In this document: piece after piece, positions 38,928 to 47,598 of the stretch
Layout: every line of letters begins with the position of its first letter
Position numbering within the stretch: the stretch's first letter is position 1
NCBI RefSeq assembly: GCF_000518785.1
Contig: NZ_JAEG01000007.1
Coordinates: 248,001-312,000, forward strand
Source: Paenirhizobium selenitireducens ATCC BAA-1503
GTDB lineage: Bacteria; Pseudomonadota; Alphaproteobacteria; Rhizobiales; Rhizobiaceae
DNA: 64,000 nucleotides
Reading direction: 5' to 3'
Made by a program: the position numbers and the translations under genes
Notes under the pieces: generated by a model
The model's input: only the letters and a program-made list of their open reading frames with translations
Told to the model about the DNA's origin: nothing
The model's database searches: none

Positions 38928-39266
38928 CTAACCCGGCACCGCCGGCACCTCGCGTCGCATGTCCGGCTCGTCGTGGATGAAGGTGAGCTGAAGGGTCGCC
39001 ATGCGCTCGGCCGCCGGATCGTTGCCGACAAGGTCCGTCCCGGGCTCGTCGACCGCGATGCCGCCCTCGCGCAGCGCGGCGACCAGGGCAGGGTAGGCGC
39101 CGGCGGACAGTGTCAGGCGGATCGTGTTCATCAGGTTGGAATACATCTGCACGTCGTCGATCCAGCCGCCGAGGCGGTTGACGGTGTCGAAGACGAAGCT
39201 GGTGGCGTCCTTGCGCTCGCGCCGCGTGACGGCGTTCAGCATCAGAATCCGCATCATGTCGGCCAT
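38928..39266 (-). CDS. Small protein of unknown function
   Basis: The protein of about 112 residues is acidic and soluble, with FVFDTVNRLGGWIDDVQMYSNLMNTIRLTLSAGAYPALVAALREGGIAVDEP as its most structured part. It might be an ACT- or GYD-like alpha-beta domain, but I do not recognise it. The chosen ATG at 39266 is followed by two more ATGs at 39257 and 39254; an upstream TTG at 39314 is less likely. It converges with ppdK and is divergent from the membrane protein gene. Confidence 0.65.
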   Translation of the reverse strand: MADMMRILMLNAVTRRERKDATSFVFDTVNRLGGWIDDVQMYSNLMNTIRLTLSAGAYPALVAALREGGIAVDEPGTDLVGNDPAAERMATLQLTFIHDEPDMRREVPAVPG

Positions 39267-39382
39267 TCCCGTCGGTGGTTGCTTGAGGACGATTCTCGTC
39301 ACGGCGGATGACAAAGCAAGCCGTTTGTGGAATAGGCGAGGTCGAGCCTTTCAATCGAGACAGCAGAAAGCCCGGACGACAG

Positions 39383-40486
39383 ATGAGCAAGCGCCGCCAG
39401 AGCCAGAGATCCCGTCCGAAGGCAAGGGTAAGGGCCGACGGCAGCACGGCGAACGGCCAGCGTCCGCGCCCCGAGGCGGCATCGTCCGCGGCGAAAGGGC
39501 AGGCCGAAGCCAAGACCAAGGCCACCGCCAAAGCCACCGCCACCGTCGGCGGAAAATCCACTGCCAGTGCAGCCGCCGCCTCCGCCCGGGCCGCCGCGTC
39601 CGACGCACCCCCGGTCCCCGCCGGCAATCGTCCGGATTTCGCCGCGATCTTCGCCAACCCCTCGTTTCGCCGCTCGCTCTGGCTGCTCAATGCCGGCGTG
39701 ATCGGCCTGCTTCTGTCGCAGGGCATTCCGCACGACTACGGCTTCCTCGAGCTCGGCGCGCTGTTCACGCTGTCGGTCTACGATCTGGCGCTCGCCATGC
39801 TGGGCCTGGCGCTCGGCGCCGCCATGGCCGAGACCCGCCGCGACTTCGCCGCCGTCGTCGGCGTCTTCCTCGCCGTGCTGGTCGTCATGCTGACCTTCTT
39901 CGATCCGATCTTTCGCGTCATTCTCTCGTCGCCGCTGGGCGAGGTGCTCTACCTGATCGCACCGACGGCCGTCATGCTGACCGGCGCCTCGCTCTGGCTG
40001 ACGGGCCGCTACCGTCAATGGGCCGTCATGCTCGCCGCGGCCGTCGTTGCCTTTGCCTTCTCGCTGTTCGTCGGTCTTGACGACATCGGGGTCGGCCTCA
40101 TCGATTTCGCCTTCGGCACGGTTTTGAGCGCGCTCTGGCTGGTGCTGGCACCCGCCCTGATGCTCCGCCATTTCCGCGGCCCCTGGCTGAGGATCCCGTC
40201 GCGCATCGTCGGCAGCTGGCTGGTCGTCATCGGTATCATCGTGCTGGTGTCGCTCTACGTGCCCATGCCGCTGAAGGCGCCGGCGCTCCCCGACCCGTCG
40301 CAGCCGGACGGCGGCGCGATCGAGCTGCAGATCCCCGACGACGGCTCTGCCCCGACGCTGAACGGCGAGGTGCTGGATCTGGAGGGCGCCGCCGAACCGC
40401 AGGCGCCCGGGGCGCCTTCATCGCCCTCCGAGCCTTCAGCTCCTGCAGAACCGGCCCCGGCTCAGACCACGCCACCCAAACCGTAA
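39383..40486 (+). CDS. Multi-pass membrane protein of unknown function
   Basis: The 367-residue protein has a 75-residue Lys/Arg/Ala/Ser-rich N-terminal tail, then about seven hydrophobic segments (roughly residues 95-295), and a C-terminal tail rich in Pro, Ala and Glu after LYVPMPLKAPALPDPSQPDGG. The basic N-tail suggests a cytoplasmic side contact with RNA, DNA or acidic lipids. I do not recognise the family. ATG at 39383 avoids overlap with the divergent small gene. Confidence 0.75.
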   Translation: MSKRRQSQRSRPKARVRADGSTANGQRPRPEAASSAAKGQAEAKTKATAKATATVGGKSTASAAAASARAAASDAPPVPAGNRPDFAAIFANPSFRRSLWLLNAGVIGLLLSQGIPHDYGFLELGALFTLSVYDLALAMLGLALGAAMAETRRDFAAVVGVFLAVLVVMLTFFDPIFRVILSSPLGEVLYLIAPTAVMLTGASLWLTGRYRQWAVMLAAAVVAFAFSLFVGLDDIGVGLIDFAFGTVLSALWLVLAPALMLRHFRGPWLRIPSRIVGSWLVVIGIIVLVSLYVPMPLKAPALPDPSQPDGGAIELQIPDDGSAPTLNGEVLDLEGAAEPQAPGAPSSPSEPSAPAEPAPAQTTPPKP

Positions 40487-40847
40487 GCGCGGCGGCCACC
40501 GACAGCGCACGCTCCGCAACGCCCTTGGTCCGGCTGGGTCTCCGACCCTCAAGGGGAGATCGACGCGCCAAGCGTCCCCACGCTTCGACCGAAAACTGTC
40601 GCCCGGCATCGATCGCGCGGTTCCGCTCTCTCCGTCGCCGGATATCGAGACCACGGATAGGCCTGACCGATCTCCGCGCCTGCGGGGAGGCATGTCCGTC
40701 CTTCGGTGAACGCAGGAGGGCAGGGGTATCCCATATGAACCGCTCGATCGCGACAATCCCGCCGCCCGCTTGTCGCCCCTGCGGCCAGACGATAAACAGG
40801 TGGGGACTGCTTCGCTTGTCCCTCCGCCTGACCCGGTGCCGCCCCCG
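40487..40847. other. Gene-free stretch with degenerate repeat
   Basis: Around 40530-40575 the sequence GGGTCTCCGACCCTCAAGGGGAG resembles a decayed half of the CCCTCAAGGGG repeats. A promoter for the DUF1499 gene should lie here, but none is clear. No gene was recognised. Confidence 0.4.
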
Positions 40848-41759
40848 ATGACCATCCGCTACGACAGACCCGTATCGCGCTCGGCCTTTCTCGCCTGGCG
40901 GCTTGGTCTGCTTGCCGCCGGCATGCTGGCGATCGTCATCCTGGCGCACCGCTTCGGCCCGTTGACCACGCCCGATTTCGTCGCGCTGGTGGCGATCTCC
41001 ACCGTACCCGCAGCGCTTGCCGTGCCGCTTGCCCTGATCGGCCTTGCCCGGCTCTGGCAGGTCGGCGCGCTCGGCGGCGTGGCCGCAGCCTGGGCGCTGT
41101 TCTATGCCACGCTGCCGCTGGGGCTCACCGGCTGGGCCGCCGCCCACTATCTCGATCGTCCGCCGATCTATGATGTCTCGAGCGATCTCGTCGACCCACC
41201 ACAATGGCTGCGCGCACCGGCCGCCAACCAGCAATGGATGGAACGGCCGCCCATCACCTCGGCCACCCGCGAGGCGCAATCCAGTGCCTATCCGGGACTG
41301 ACCGGGCGGCGCTACGAAGGGGCGCTGGACCGTGTCTACGAGGCGGTCCGCAAGGTCGCTGGCGCCAATGGGCTGACCATCATCGCCGAGCGCGGCCAGG
41401 AATTTGCCGTTCCGGAGTTCCAGCCGCTGGCGCCTGCCGCGCCGGCCGGTACCGCCGACCCCAATGCCGAACCACTCAGCGTGCCCGTGCCGCTGCCGCG
41501 CCCGGAGCCTGAGCTTGCGGCGCCATCGCTGCCGCCCGAACCGGTGGGCACAGTGCGCCTTCAGGCGACCACCCGCACCTTCGCGCTCGGTCTGCCTTTC
41601 GACGTCGTCATCCGGCTGCGCGAGGAGGCCGAGACGACGCTGGTCGACCTGCGCGTCGCCAGCCGCTTTGGCCCGCACGATCTCGGCATTGGCGCGGAAA
41701 TCGCCGAGCACTACATGCACGTGCTCGACGCCGAACTCCTGGGGATTGCCGGGGACTGA
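40848..41759 (+). CDS. DUF1499 membrane protein
   Basis: The 303-residue protein has three N-terminal membrane segments (about residues 15-110) and a C-terminal DUF1499 domain. The domain starts near LDRPPIYDVSSDLVDPP and includes ALDRVYEAVRKVAGANGLTIIAE and LRLREEAETTLVDLRVASRFGPHDLGIGAEIAEHYM-like sequence. A Pro-rich insertion (around residues 190-230) interrupts the domain, which is unusual in length. The function of DUF1499 is unknown. ATG at 40848 has a weak upstream signal. Confidence 0.82.
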   Translation: MTIRYDRPVSRSAFLAWRLGLLAAGMLAIVILAHRFGPLTTPDFVALVAISTVPAALAVPLALIGLARLWQVGALGGVAAAWALFYATLPLGLTGWAAAHYLDRPPIYDVSSDLVDPPQWLRAPAANQQWMERPPITSATREAQSSAYPGLTGRRYEGALDRVYEAVRKVAGANGLTIIAERGQEFAVPEFQPLAPAAPAGTADPNAEPLSVPVPLPRPEPELAAPSLPPEPVGTVRLQATTRTFALGLPFDVVIRLREEAETTLVDLRVASRFGPHDLGIGAEIAEHYMHVLDAELLGIAGD

Positions 41760-41763
41760 CCGT

Positions 41764-42693
41764 TCAGGCGGGTTGGTAGACGCCGGCCAGCCGGGCCGGG
41801 CCGTCGGTCGTCACCTGGCCCTTTTCGACCAGGTCTTCCAGGTGCGCGAGCACGGACAGCGCGGCTGCGCCATGCAGGCGCGGATCGGTGCTGGCATAGA
41901 TCACCTTGACCATGTCGGGGATCAGCCGGTCGCCGGCGCGGATGCGCTCCAGCACCGCCCGCTCGCGCATGCGACGGTGGGTCCGAAGCCCGCGCAGGAA
42001 GGCCGCCGGCTCGTTTACCGGCCCGCCGTGGCCGGGAAGATAGATCCGGTCGTCGCGGGTGAGCAGCCGCTCCAGCGAGGCCATGTAGTCGCCCATGGCG
42101 CCATCCGGCGGTGCGACGATCGAGGTCGCCCAGGCCATGACATGGTCGGCGGAAAAGACGATGCCGTCGTCATCCAGCGCGAAGGCGGCATGGTTGGCCG
42201 TGTGCCCCGGCGTGAGGATGGTGGTCAGCCGCCAGCCGTCGCCTTCCACCACGTCGCCGTCGGCAAGCGTTATGTCGGGCACGAAGTCGAGATCCGAGCT
42301 TTCGGCAAAGGGATTGGCCTCGCCCTCGTGCAGCGGCCGGGCCGGGCGATAAGGCCCCTCGGCGACGATCAGGGCACCCGTTTCCGCCTTCAGCCGGCGG
42401 GCCAGCGGCGAGTGGTCCTTGTGGGTGTGGCTGACCGCGATATGCGTCACCTCGCGGCCGGCGAGCGCCGCCATCAGCGCTGAAAAATGCGCTTCGTCTT
42501 CCGGTCCCGGATCGATCACGCAAACGGAAGCGTCGCCGACGATATAGCTGTTGGTGCCGTGGAAGGTGAAGGGGCCGGGATTGTTGACCGTGATGCGCTG
42601 GACATGCCCGGCCACCGGCACGGCCTCGCCATGGGCGGGCTGGAAGGCCAGGTCGAATTCCGGGCTCTTGGGCGCGTCGCGCGGCTCGCTCAT
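41764..42693 (-). CDS. MBL-fold metallo-hydrolase, LACTB2-like
   Basis: The 309-residue protein carries the metal-binding motif HTHKDH at residues 89-94, then HTANHAAF with a further ligand and LPGHGGPV near the middle. A C-terminal helical domain (HRRMRERAVLERIRAGDR onward) resembles the winged-helix extension of LACTB2-type hydrolases, which act on RNA or thioesters. The start codon overlaps the stop of the cupin gene as ATGA, so both are one operon. Confidence 0.9.
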   Translation of the reverse strand: MSEPRDAPKSPEFDLAFQPAHGEAVPVAGHVQRITVNNPGPFTFHGTNSYIVGDASVCVIDPGPEDEAHFSALMAALAGREVTHIAVSHTHKDHSPLARRLKAETGALIVAEGPYRPARPLHEGEANPFAESSDLDFVPDITLADGDVVEGDGWRLTTILTPGHTANHAAFALDDDGIVFSADHVMAWATSIVAPPDGAMGDYMASLERLLTRDDRIYLPGHGGPVNEPAAFLRGLRTHRRMRERAVLERIRAGDRLIPDMVKVIYASTDPRLHGAAALSVLAHLEDLVEKGQVTTDGPARLAGVYQPA

Positions 42694-42986
42694 TTATACT
42701 CGATCTCGATGAAGGACATCGGCTTCTTGCCGCCGTTGACGACATTGTGCTCGACGCCCGCGTCGCGGCGATAGGCCTCGCCGACCGGCCGCGTCAGCCG
42801 ATGCTCGCCGGTCGCGTCCTCGATGAGAAATTCACATTCCGTCATGGTCACGACGACATAGCCCATGCCATGCACATGATGCCCGGTCGCAGCCCCCGGC
42901 TCGAAATCCCAGCGCGTGATGCGGACCACCTGGTCGTCGACCAGAACGGTGGGCATTGCGGGCGGGCGGGCGGAATATCCGGGCAT
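42690..42986 (-). CDS. Cupin domain protein
   Basis: The 98-residue single-domain cupin has the first motif GAATGHHVHGMGYVVVTMTECEF and the second motif RRDAGVEHNVVNGG, supplying probable metal ligands His36, His37, His39 and His80. GAGG lies seven bases before the ATG at 42986. It is the first gene of a two-gene operon with an MBL hydrolase. The substrate is unknown. Confidence 0.88.
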   Translation of the reverse strand: MPGYSARPPAMPTVLVDDQVVRITRWDFEPGAATGHHVHGMGYVVVTMTECEFLIEDATGEHRLTRPVGEAYRRDAGVEHNVVNGGKKPMSFIEIEYK

Positions 42987-43426
42987 GGTGGCTCCTCTTG
43001 GCGTGCGACACTCGGCGAGAGGTATCGCACCGCAAAAGGGTCGGCGTAAAGGGCGAAGACGATGTGCGGCGGTCGCGACCGCGCATTGACGTTGGCGGGC
43101 TGCGGGCTGGGGCGTGGGTATGGATCCTCGGGTCAAGCCCGAGGATGACGGAGTTTCAAAGGACGCGAGGCACCTGGCCCATGCACTCTGCAATAGAATG
43201 TGGGAGACGAGGAAGCGTCCAATTAATGTGGAAGACGAGGAAGCCCGGAGCAAACCCCTTACGACACCGTCATCCTCGGGCTTGACCCGAGGATCCACGC
43301 CCAAGCCTCAGAGCCTGACGATTCATTGGCGCGACGCGCTCCTAGCCAAGACGCGACCCGGCCACGCCGCCATGGCCAAAGGAAACCCCCGGCCCGGGGA
43401 GGGCCGGGGCATGAGACGTCGTTCGA
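42987..43426. repeat. Gene-free stretch with inverted repeat element
   Basis: Two inverted copies of GGATCCTCGGGTCAAGCCCG-AGGATGACGG lie at 43121-43150 and 43268-43296, each of them internally palindromic. Between them a 14-base direct repeat (GTGGGAGACGAGGAAGC and GTGGAAGACGAGGAAGC) occurs near 43200 and 43229. No gene is seen. This type of CCTCGGGTCAAGCCCGAGG element is common between genes of alphaproteobacteria. Confidence 0.75.
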
Positions 43427-43987
43427 TTATGCCACGCGGCGCTCGTGGCGGCCTTCCTCGACCTCCTCGACGATCTTCCTGACGAAGGCATCGAGGTCGT
43501 TGGGGGTGCGCGAGGTGATGATGCCCTGATCGGTCACCACGGCCTCGTCGCGCCAGGCAGCGCCGGCGTTCATCAGGTCGGTCTTGATCGAGGCATAGGA
43601 CGTCGCCTTGCGGCCCTTGAGGGCACCGGCTTCCACCAGCAGCCAGGGACCGTGGCAGATCGCGGCGACCGGCTTGCCGGACCGGACGAAGCGCTTGACC
43701 AGATCGACCGCATCGGCGTCGGCGCGCAACAGGTCGGGATTGATCTGGCCGCCGGGGATGACCAGCGCGTCATAGTCGTCGACCGAGACGTCGCCGACGA
43801 CGAGATCGACATCGACGCTGTCGCCCCAGTCCTTGTCGGCCCAGCTCTTGATCGGGGCCTTCTCCAGCGAAGCGATCTCGACCTTGGCGCCATGGGCCTT
43901 CAGCTTGTCGAGCGGGAACCTGAGCTCCGAGCGCTCATAGCCGTCGGTGGCGAGGATGAGGATACGTGCCGAATTGATGGAGGGCAT
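43427..43987 (-). CDS. DJ-1/PfpI family protein
   Basis: The 186-residue protein has the nucleophilic elbow AAICHGPWLLVEAG with Cys111 and His112, Glu18 in DGYERSEL, and DALVIPGGQINPDLLR. This fits the PfpI/YhbO/DJ-1 group, linked to stress protection, glyoxal detoxification or peptidase activity. The ATG at 43987 is preceded by GGAGATC. It is a single gene facing a repeat region and a tRNA gene. Confidence 0.92.
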   Translation of the reverse strand: MPSINSARILILATDGYERSELRFPLDKLKAHGAKVEIASLEKAPIKSWADKDWGDSVDVDLVVGDVSVDDYDALVIPGGQINPDLLRADADAVDLVKRFVRSGKPVAAICHGPWLLVEAGALKGRKATSYASIKTDLMNAGAAWRDEAVVTDQGIITSRTPNDLDAFVRKIVEEVEEGRHERRVA

Positions 43988-44290
43988 GAAGATCTCCTTG
44001 TCTGTGCTTGGTTTCGCTTGGGGTGGATGCAAGGTAAAACCCCCGAACGCCGCGATCGTTCCCGCAACAGCCCGGTCGCTTCAGCAAAAGCCGGTCACTT
44101 CAGCAAAAGCCGGTCGCTTCAGCAAAAGAATGTGAAGATGTGGCCTTCCTGCGTGCTCGGACGATACGATCGACGGCCCGAAGAGCCGTCTTGCCGCCTT
44201 GAAAAAATCCGTCACAAGGTCATTGCCGCTCGGGCCGGCCTTTGCTAATCAGGCGACCATCCGCGAGCGGCTTCTTTGCCGCCGCTCTGT
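43988..44290. other. Region before tRNA-Gln with tandem repeat
   Basis: This 303-base gap has the promoter side of the PfpI gene and of tRNA-Gln. It holds a triple 19-bp tandem repeat at 44072-44128 (listed separately). No gene was recognised. Confidence 0.4.
44072..44128 (+). repeat. Three tandem 19-bp repeats
   Basis: The unit CCGGTCGCTTCAGCAAAAG occurs three times without gaps; the middle copy has A for G at position 7. The copy number might vary between strains. The repeat lies upstream of both the PfpI gene and tRNA-Gln. Confidence 0.9.
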
Positions 44291-44365
44291 TGGGGCGTCG
44301 CCAAGCGGTAAGGCACCGGTTTTTGGTACCGGCATTCCCAGGTTCGAATCCTGGCGCCCCAGCCA
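44291..44365 (+). tRNA. tRNA-Gln (UUG)
   Basis: The 75-base gene has acceptor stem TGGGGCG / CGCCCCA, discriminator G and encoded CCA. The anticodon stem CCGGT / ACCGG encloses the loop TTTTGGT, giving anticodon TTG. The T-arm GGTTCGAATCC is standard. A T-run follows the CCA. Confidence 0.97.
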
Positions 44366-44524
44366 TTTTTTCCAAATTCCTTCCGGACCGAAGGCCGCGC
44401 CGCGTGTTGTCGGCGGATACAAAACTCTACAAATCGCAACGGGCGTGAAAGACGCCAGCCAAGTCCGGCAGGCACTCTCGAGCCATCCCCGCTGCCCCGG
44501 CGGGTTGGAGATGAGGAGAGAGCG

Positions 44525-45193
44525 ATGCTGAAGAAACTGCTATTGGCGCTTGCCATCCTGGCCGGCGCCTCGACAGTTGCCGCGGCGGCGACCGTTGCCA
44601 TTGCGACCGGAAACGTCAATCTGCGGGCAGGCCCGTCGACGGCCTATCCCGTCGTCACCGTGGTGCCGGTCGGCGCCCGCATCGTCACGCATGGCTGCGT
44701 TGCCGGATACACCTGGTGCGACATTGCCTATGGATCCTATCGCGGCTGGGTCGCCGCCAGCTATGTCCAGGTGGTCTACCAGGGCGCCCCGGTGGTGCTG
44801 ACACCCGCCGTTGCCCCGGTCGTCGGCGTCACCGTCGTGACCTATAACCGCGTCTACTGGGACACCTATTATGCCGCCTATCCGTGGTACCGGAACTGGG
44901 GCGTCTATGCCCGCTATCCGGCCGGTCGGGTGAGCACCTACGACCGCTCGGTCGATTGCGCCGACGGAAGCTGCACGGCAAACCGTGCGACGACCGGTGT
45001 CTATGGCGGCACCGCCAACCACACCCGCACCTGCTCCGGTGGCGAGTGCACGGCGACCCGAAACGTGGTCGGCCCCTCCGGCAACAGCGCGTCCCGCGTG
45101 CGCAATTGCAGCGCCAACGACCGCACTTGCACGGTGACGAGGACCGGCCCGCGTGGCGGCACGGGAACCGGCACCCGCGTCTTCCGGCCCTGA
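44525..45193 (+). CDS. Exported SH3-domain protein
   Basis: The 222-residue protein has a signal peptide (MLKKLLLALAILAG, cleavage near AAA at about 21) and a bacterial SH3 domain at about residues 25-85 (TGNVNLRAGPSTAYPVVTVVPVGARI, then GWVAASYVQV). The C-terminal half is a Thr/Gly/Cys-rich region with repeated C-x-x-x-x-C patterns (CADGSC, CSGGEC, CSANDRTC). It probably binds peptidoglycan or another envelope component. GGAG precedes the ATG. Twenty bases later a second small exported protein gene follows. Confidence 0.9.
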   Translation: MLKKLLLALAILAGASTVAAAATVAIATGNVNLRAGPSTAYPVVTVVPVGARIVTHGCVAGYTWCDIAYGSYRGWVAASYVQVVYQGAPVVLTPAVAPVVGVTVVTYNRVYWDTYYAAYPWYRNWGVYARYPAGRVSTYDRSVDCADGSCTANRATTGVYGGTANHTRTCSGGECTATRNVVGPSGNSASRVRNCSANDRTCTVTRTGPRGGTGTGTRVFRP

Positions 45194-45212
45194 CGAACGG
45201 AGACGAGACGTC

Positions 45213-45524
45213 ATGCGATCGACCACACTCACGACCCTTTTTGCGATTCTCGCCGCGCTGGCCCTGCCGCTGTCCGCGCAAGGGCAGATGCCGGTGGCGC
45301 CGGACGCCGGCGAGAGCGACGAATATCCGATGGCGGAAATCTGCCTCCTGCCGGACGGGATGCAAGGCAATACCTGTGCGGCCTTCTTCCTGGATGAAGA
45401 CGGCTACGAGATCTGCCTGCGCGACGAAATGAGCGGCCGGATGCGCTGCTCGAGCAGCCACAGCACGCGGCAGGATCGGATGGAAGCGCCCGAGGCACGT
45501 CCCTCGGGCATGGTCGGCATCTGA
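45213..45524 (+). CDS. Small exported protein of unknown function
   Basis: The 103-residue protein has a signal peptide (MRSTTLTTLFAILAALALPLS) and a mature part with four cysteines (AEICLL, NTCAAF, EICLRD, RMRCSS). Cysteine number suggests disulfides. The start follows GGAG by ten bases. It is 19 bases after the SH3 gene and probably co-transcribed. I do not recognise the family. Confidence 0.7.
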   Translation: MRSTTLTTLFAILAALALPLSAQGQMPVAPDAGESDEYPMAEICLLPDGMQGNTCAAFFLDEDGYEICLRDEMSGRMRCSSSHSTRQDRMEAPEARPSGMVGI

Positions 45525-45669
45525 CGGGTGACGAGCGTGGCGACCGTTCGCAGGACAGTCAGGTCAAGCGCAGGCAGCTTGTCGCGCGATCGGGTATGAC
45601 TGGCGGTGGCGGGCGGAGATATTCCGTGGGACGGCGTCGGTCTTGCCGCCGTTCCGTTTCGCCTGTCCG

Positions 45670-45975
45670 CTACTCACACTTGCCCGGAACCTCGAGTTTG
45701 TAGGTGGTCTTGCCGGGACCGTCCGGCAGGACGGGGATCAGGTAGACCAGGAGATCGCATTCCTGGGTGCGGACCTGCCATTCGCTGGCCCCGTCCTTGC
45801 GCGTGCCGGTGTTGGAGATCGAGCCGACCGGCGCCTGGCGCACGGCATCCGCCACAGTGCTGCTGGCAAGGATCGTGGTGATCTTTTCCGCGCTGTCGTA
45901 ATAACCCGAAAGGGCGGCGGCGGCGGGCGTGGCGAGAGCGGTGCAGAGAATGGTCGTGGCGAGAATGTACTTCAT
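45670..45975 (-). CDS. Small exported protein of unknown function
   Basis: The 101-residue protein has a signal peptide (MKYILATTILCTALATPAAA) and a mature domain with two cysteines (TQECDLLVYLIPV and the C-terminal GKCE). GGAAG precedes the ATG at 45975. The repeated shape of short secreted proteins in this stretch suggests local duplication or a shared envelope role, but no sequence similarity among them was evident. Confidence 0.72.
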   Translation of the reverse strand: MKYILATTILCTALATPAAAALSGYYDSAEKITTILASSTVADAVRQAPVGSISNTGTRKDGASEWQVRTQECDLLVYLIPVLPDGPGKTTYKLEVPGKCE

Positions 45976-46246
45976 GCGCGTCTTCCCTTGAGATCGCCCA
46001 AGCCTCCCATGGCTTTGTGGATTTCGCAAGACGGGGCGGGCGCCGGTCCGGCATTGGACTTGACTTCTGATCTGCCTGCTTTAGTCAGGCGCTTGCCGAA
46101 AAAATTCGAGACCGGTGTGGTTATTCCGGTCCCCGCCCTGCGGGATATGGTCGCGTTTCGCGAACCCACGGCACCAACCCCAATCAGGGTGGTGCCGTGA
46201 CAGTTTTTGGCTCCTGTCACGCACGACCCTCAGACAGTGAGCCCCT

Positions 46247-46486
46247 ATGTACGACAAGAAAACCCTTCTGCTTGCCCAGGTCTTCATCACCTTCATGATG
46301 GCCGCCTCGATGTCGGGCATCATGTCCTTGCTGGTCCTCGGCCCGACCGCGCAGTGGCTGCATGCCTGGCCCGGACAGTTCGCCATGGCTTGGCCGATTG
46401 CCTTCGTCCTGACCCTGTTCGTCAGCAGGCTCGGCTTTGGTCTGGCCGTCCGGATCTGCGGAAGGAAGTCGATCGCCGGCAAGTGA
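46247..46486 (+). CDS. DUF2798 membrane protein
   Basis: The 79-residue protein has two membrane helices, AQVFITFMMAASMSGIMSLLV and MAWPIAFVLTLFVSRLGFGLAV, and matches the DUF2798 pattern, whose function is unknown. The preceding Shine-Dalgarno sequence is weak. A strong hairpin lies just after it. Confidence 0.85.
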   Translation: MYDKKTLLLAQVFITFMMAASMSGIMSLLVLGPTAQWLHAWPGQFAMAWPIAFVLTLFVSRLGFGLAVRICGRKSIAGK

Positions 46487-46529
46487 GACGCTGACTTGAA
46501 GGTCTGCCGTCGCACCCAGACAAGGAAAA

Positions 46530-46554
46530 GCCCGCCGGGTACCTCCCGGCGGGC
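46530..46554 (-). terminator. Terminator of the 46.6-46.9 kb exported protein gene
   Basis: GCCCGCCGGG and CCCGGCGGGC form a 10-bp stem around TACCT. On the minus strand the stem is followed by TTTTCC, fitting a rho-independent terminator for the leftward gene. It may also stop the rightward DUF2798 transcript. Confidence 0.75.
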
Positions 46555-46580
46555 ACAAGGGCAGCGGCGAGGCGTGCCGC

Positions 46581-46910
46581 TTATTCCTGGATCGTGTATT
46601 CGCCCATTTCGCAGAGGTTCTGCGTGTCGGTCGTGGTTTCGAGCGCGTCGCCCTGGAATTCGAAGCGCATGTCGTAGTCGCAGTTGTCGCGACCGTCGGC
46701 GATGGTGATCTGCATGCTCTCGCCCGGCTCAAGAACGTCCTGGCCGAAGATGTCGTCTTCCCACTTGTCGACGCCGACCGGCGAGGCGTGAAAATTGTTC
46801 AGCACCGACTTCGTGCCGTTCTTCAGCGTGAAGACGAGATCTTCCGCATGGGAAGCGCCGGCGGACAGGACCAGCGTCGAAGCGATCAGGGCGAGTTTCA
46901 GTTTATGCAT
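46581..46910 (-). CDS. Small exported protein of unknown function
   Basis: The 109-residue protein has a signal peptide (MHKLKLALIASTLVLSAGASHA) and an acidic mature domain beginning DLVFTLKNGTKSVLNNFHASPVGVDKWEDDIFG, with two cysteines. The block NGT...ASPVGVDxWExDI...GESMxITIADGRDxCxYD looks like a small beta-sandwich family of rhizobia without known function. ATG at 46910 is chosen from the signal peptide. A terminator follows. Confidence 0.82.
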   Translation of the reverse strand: MHKLKLALIASTLVLSAGASHAEDLVFTLKNGTKSVLNNFHASPVGVDKWEDDIFGQDVLEPGESMQITIADGRDNCDYDMRFEFQGDALETTTDTQNLCEMGEYTIQE

Positions 46911-47036
46911 GTGAGACAATCCTTTGACACCCAATATCGGGCGAGGGGGATTTATCGATATCGCGGCTGAACCCCGAGTGAATGGATCGTTAGCCTTTCA
47001 TTCACCATGCGGCGATGGCGATCCATCGACCGGCGG

Positions 47037-47297
47037 TCACCCGCGGATCTTCACCGGCCGCCAGACGATCGTTTCGGGCGTGCGGTCGAAGGGCGGCTCC
47101 ATCAGGGTCACCCTGCAGTCGCGGCTGTCGCACACGGTGCAGCGGAAGGGCAGGCTGCGCGGGTCGCGCCCGTGGCCGTAGACGCCGCCGAGGTCGCTGG
47201 CGAGAAAGCGTGCCTGGCGCTCGCAACGGCGGCAGGTCGCCACCACGAACATGTGGTGACGGATCGCCTTGCCGAGGGTGTCGATGCTGACGGCCAT
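47037..47297 (-). CDS. Small zinc-ribbon-like protein
   Basis: The 86-residue protein has two cysteine pairs, CRRC in VATCRRCERQARF and CTVCDSRDC in RCTVCDSRDCRVT, with a spacing that could form a zinc ribbon. The rest is basic. It could bind nucleic acid; this is only suggested by composition. ATG at 47297 matches the beginning of conserved-looking sequence; an upstream start is possible. Confidence 0.7.
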   Translation of the reverse strand: MAVSIDTLGKAIRHHMFVVATCRRCERQARFLASDLGGVYGHGRDPRSLPFRCTVCDSRDCRVTLMEPPFDRTPETIVWRPVKIRG

Positions 47298-47598
47298 GAA
47301 AAGCAAATGAAACAAAACGGGAACGTAGTCAAGGGCCAGCGCAATCCCGCCCGCCGCCGTCGCCTGTTGACGCAAGAGTTGCAGGCCTTTGCGCGCATTT
47401 CCAGTGCCGCGATGTAATATACTGAATATTAACCATAAATTCTAAAGCGCGTAAGGCAAGTGTTAACCCTAACGCATGTATAAAGACCATGCTTCCAGTA
47501 GGTAGTGCGTTTGTGAGGCGTGTTTGTTTTGAGTTTCTTCTAGGAGGGCGTCATCCACGGCGTCCTCCGCAAGAAGCCAAGTATTGCGTAGGTGTTTT
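47298..47598 (+). promoter_or_regulatory. Leader of the orphan flagellin gene
   Basis: This AT-richer stretch (about 47400-47598) precedes a flagellin gene. TTAACCAT at 47429-47436 matches a CtrA half-site, and TGTTAACCCTAAC follows at about 47460. No clear sigma-54 or sigma-28 promoter was recognised. A long untranslated leader is likely. Confidence 0.4.
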
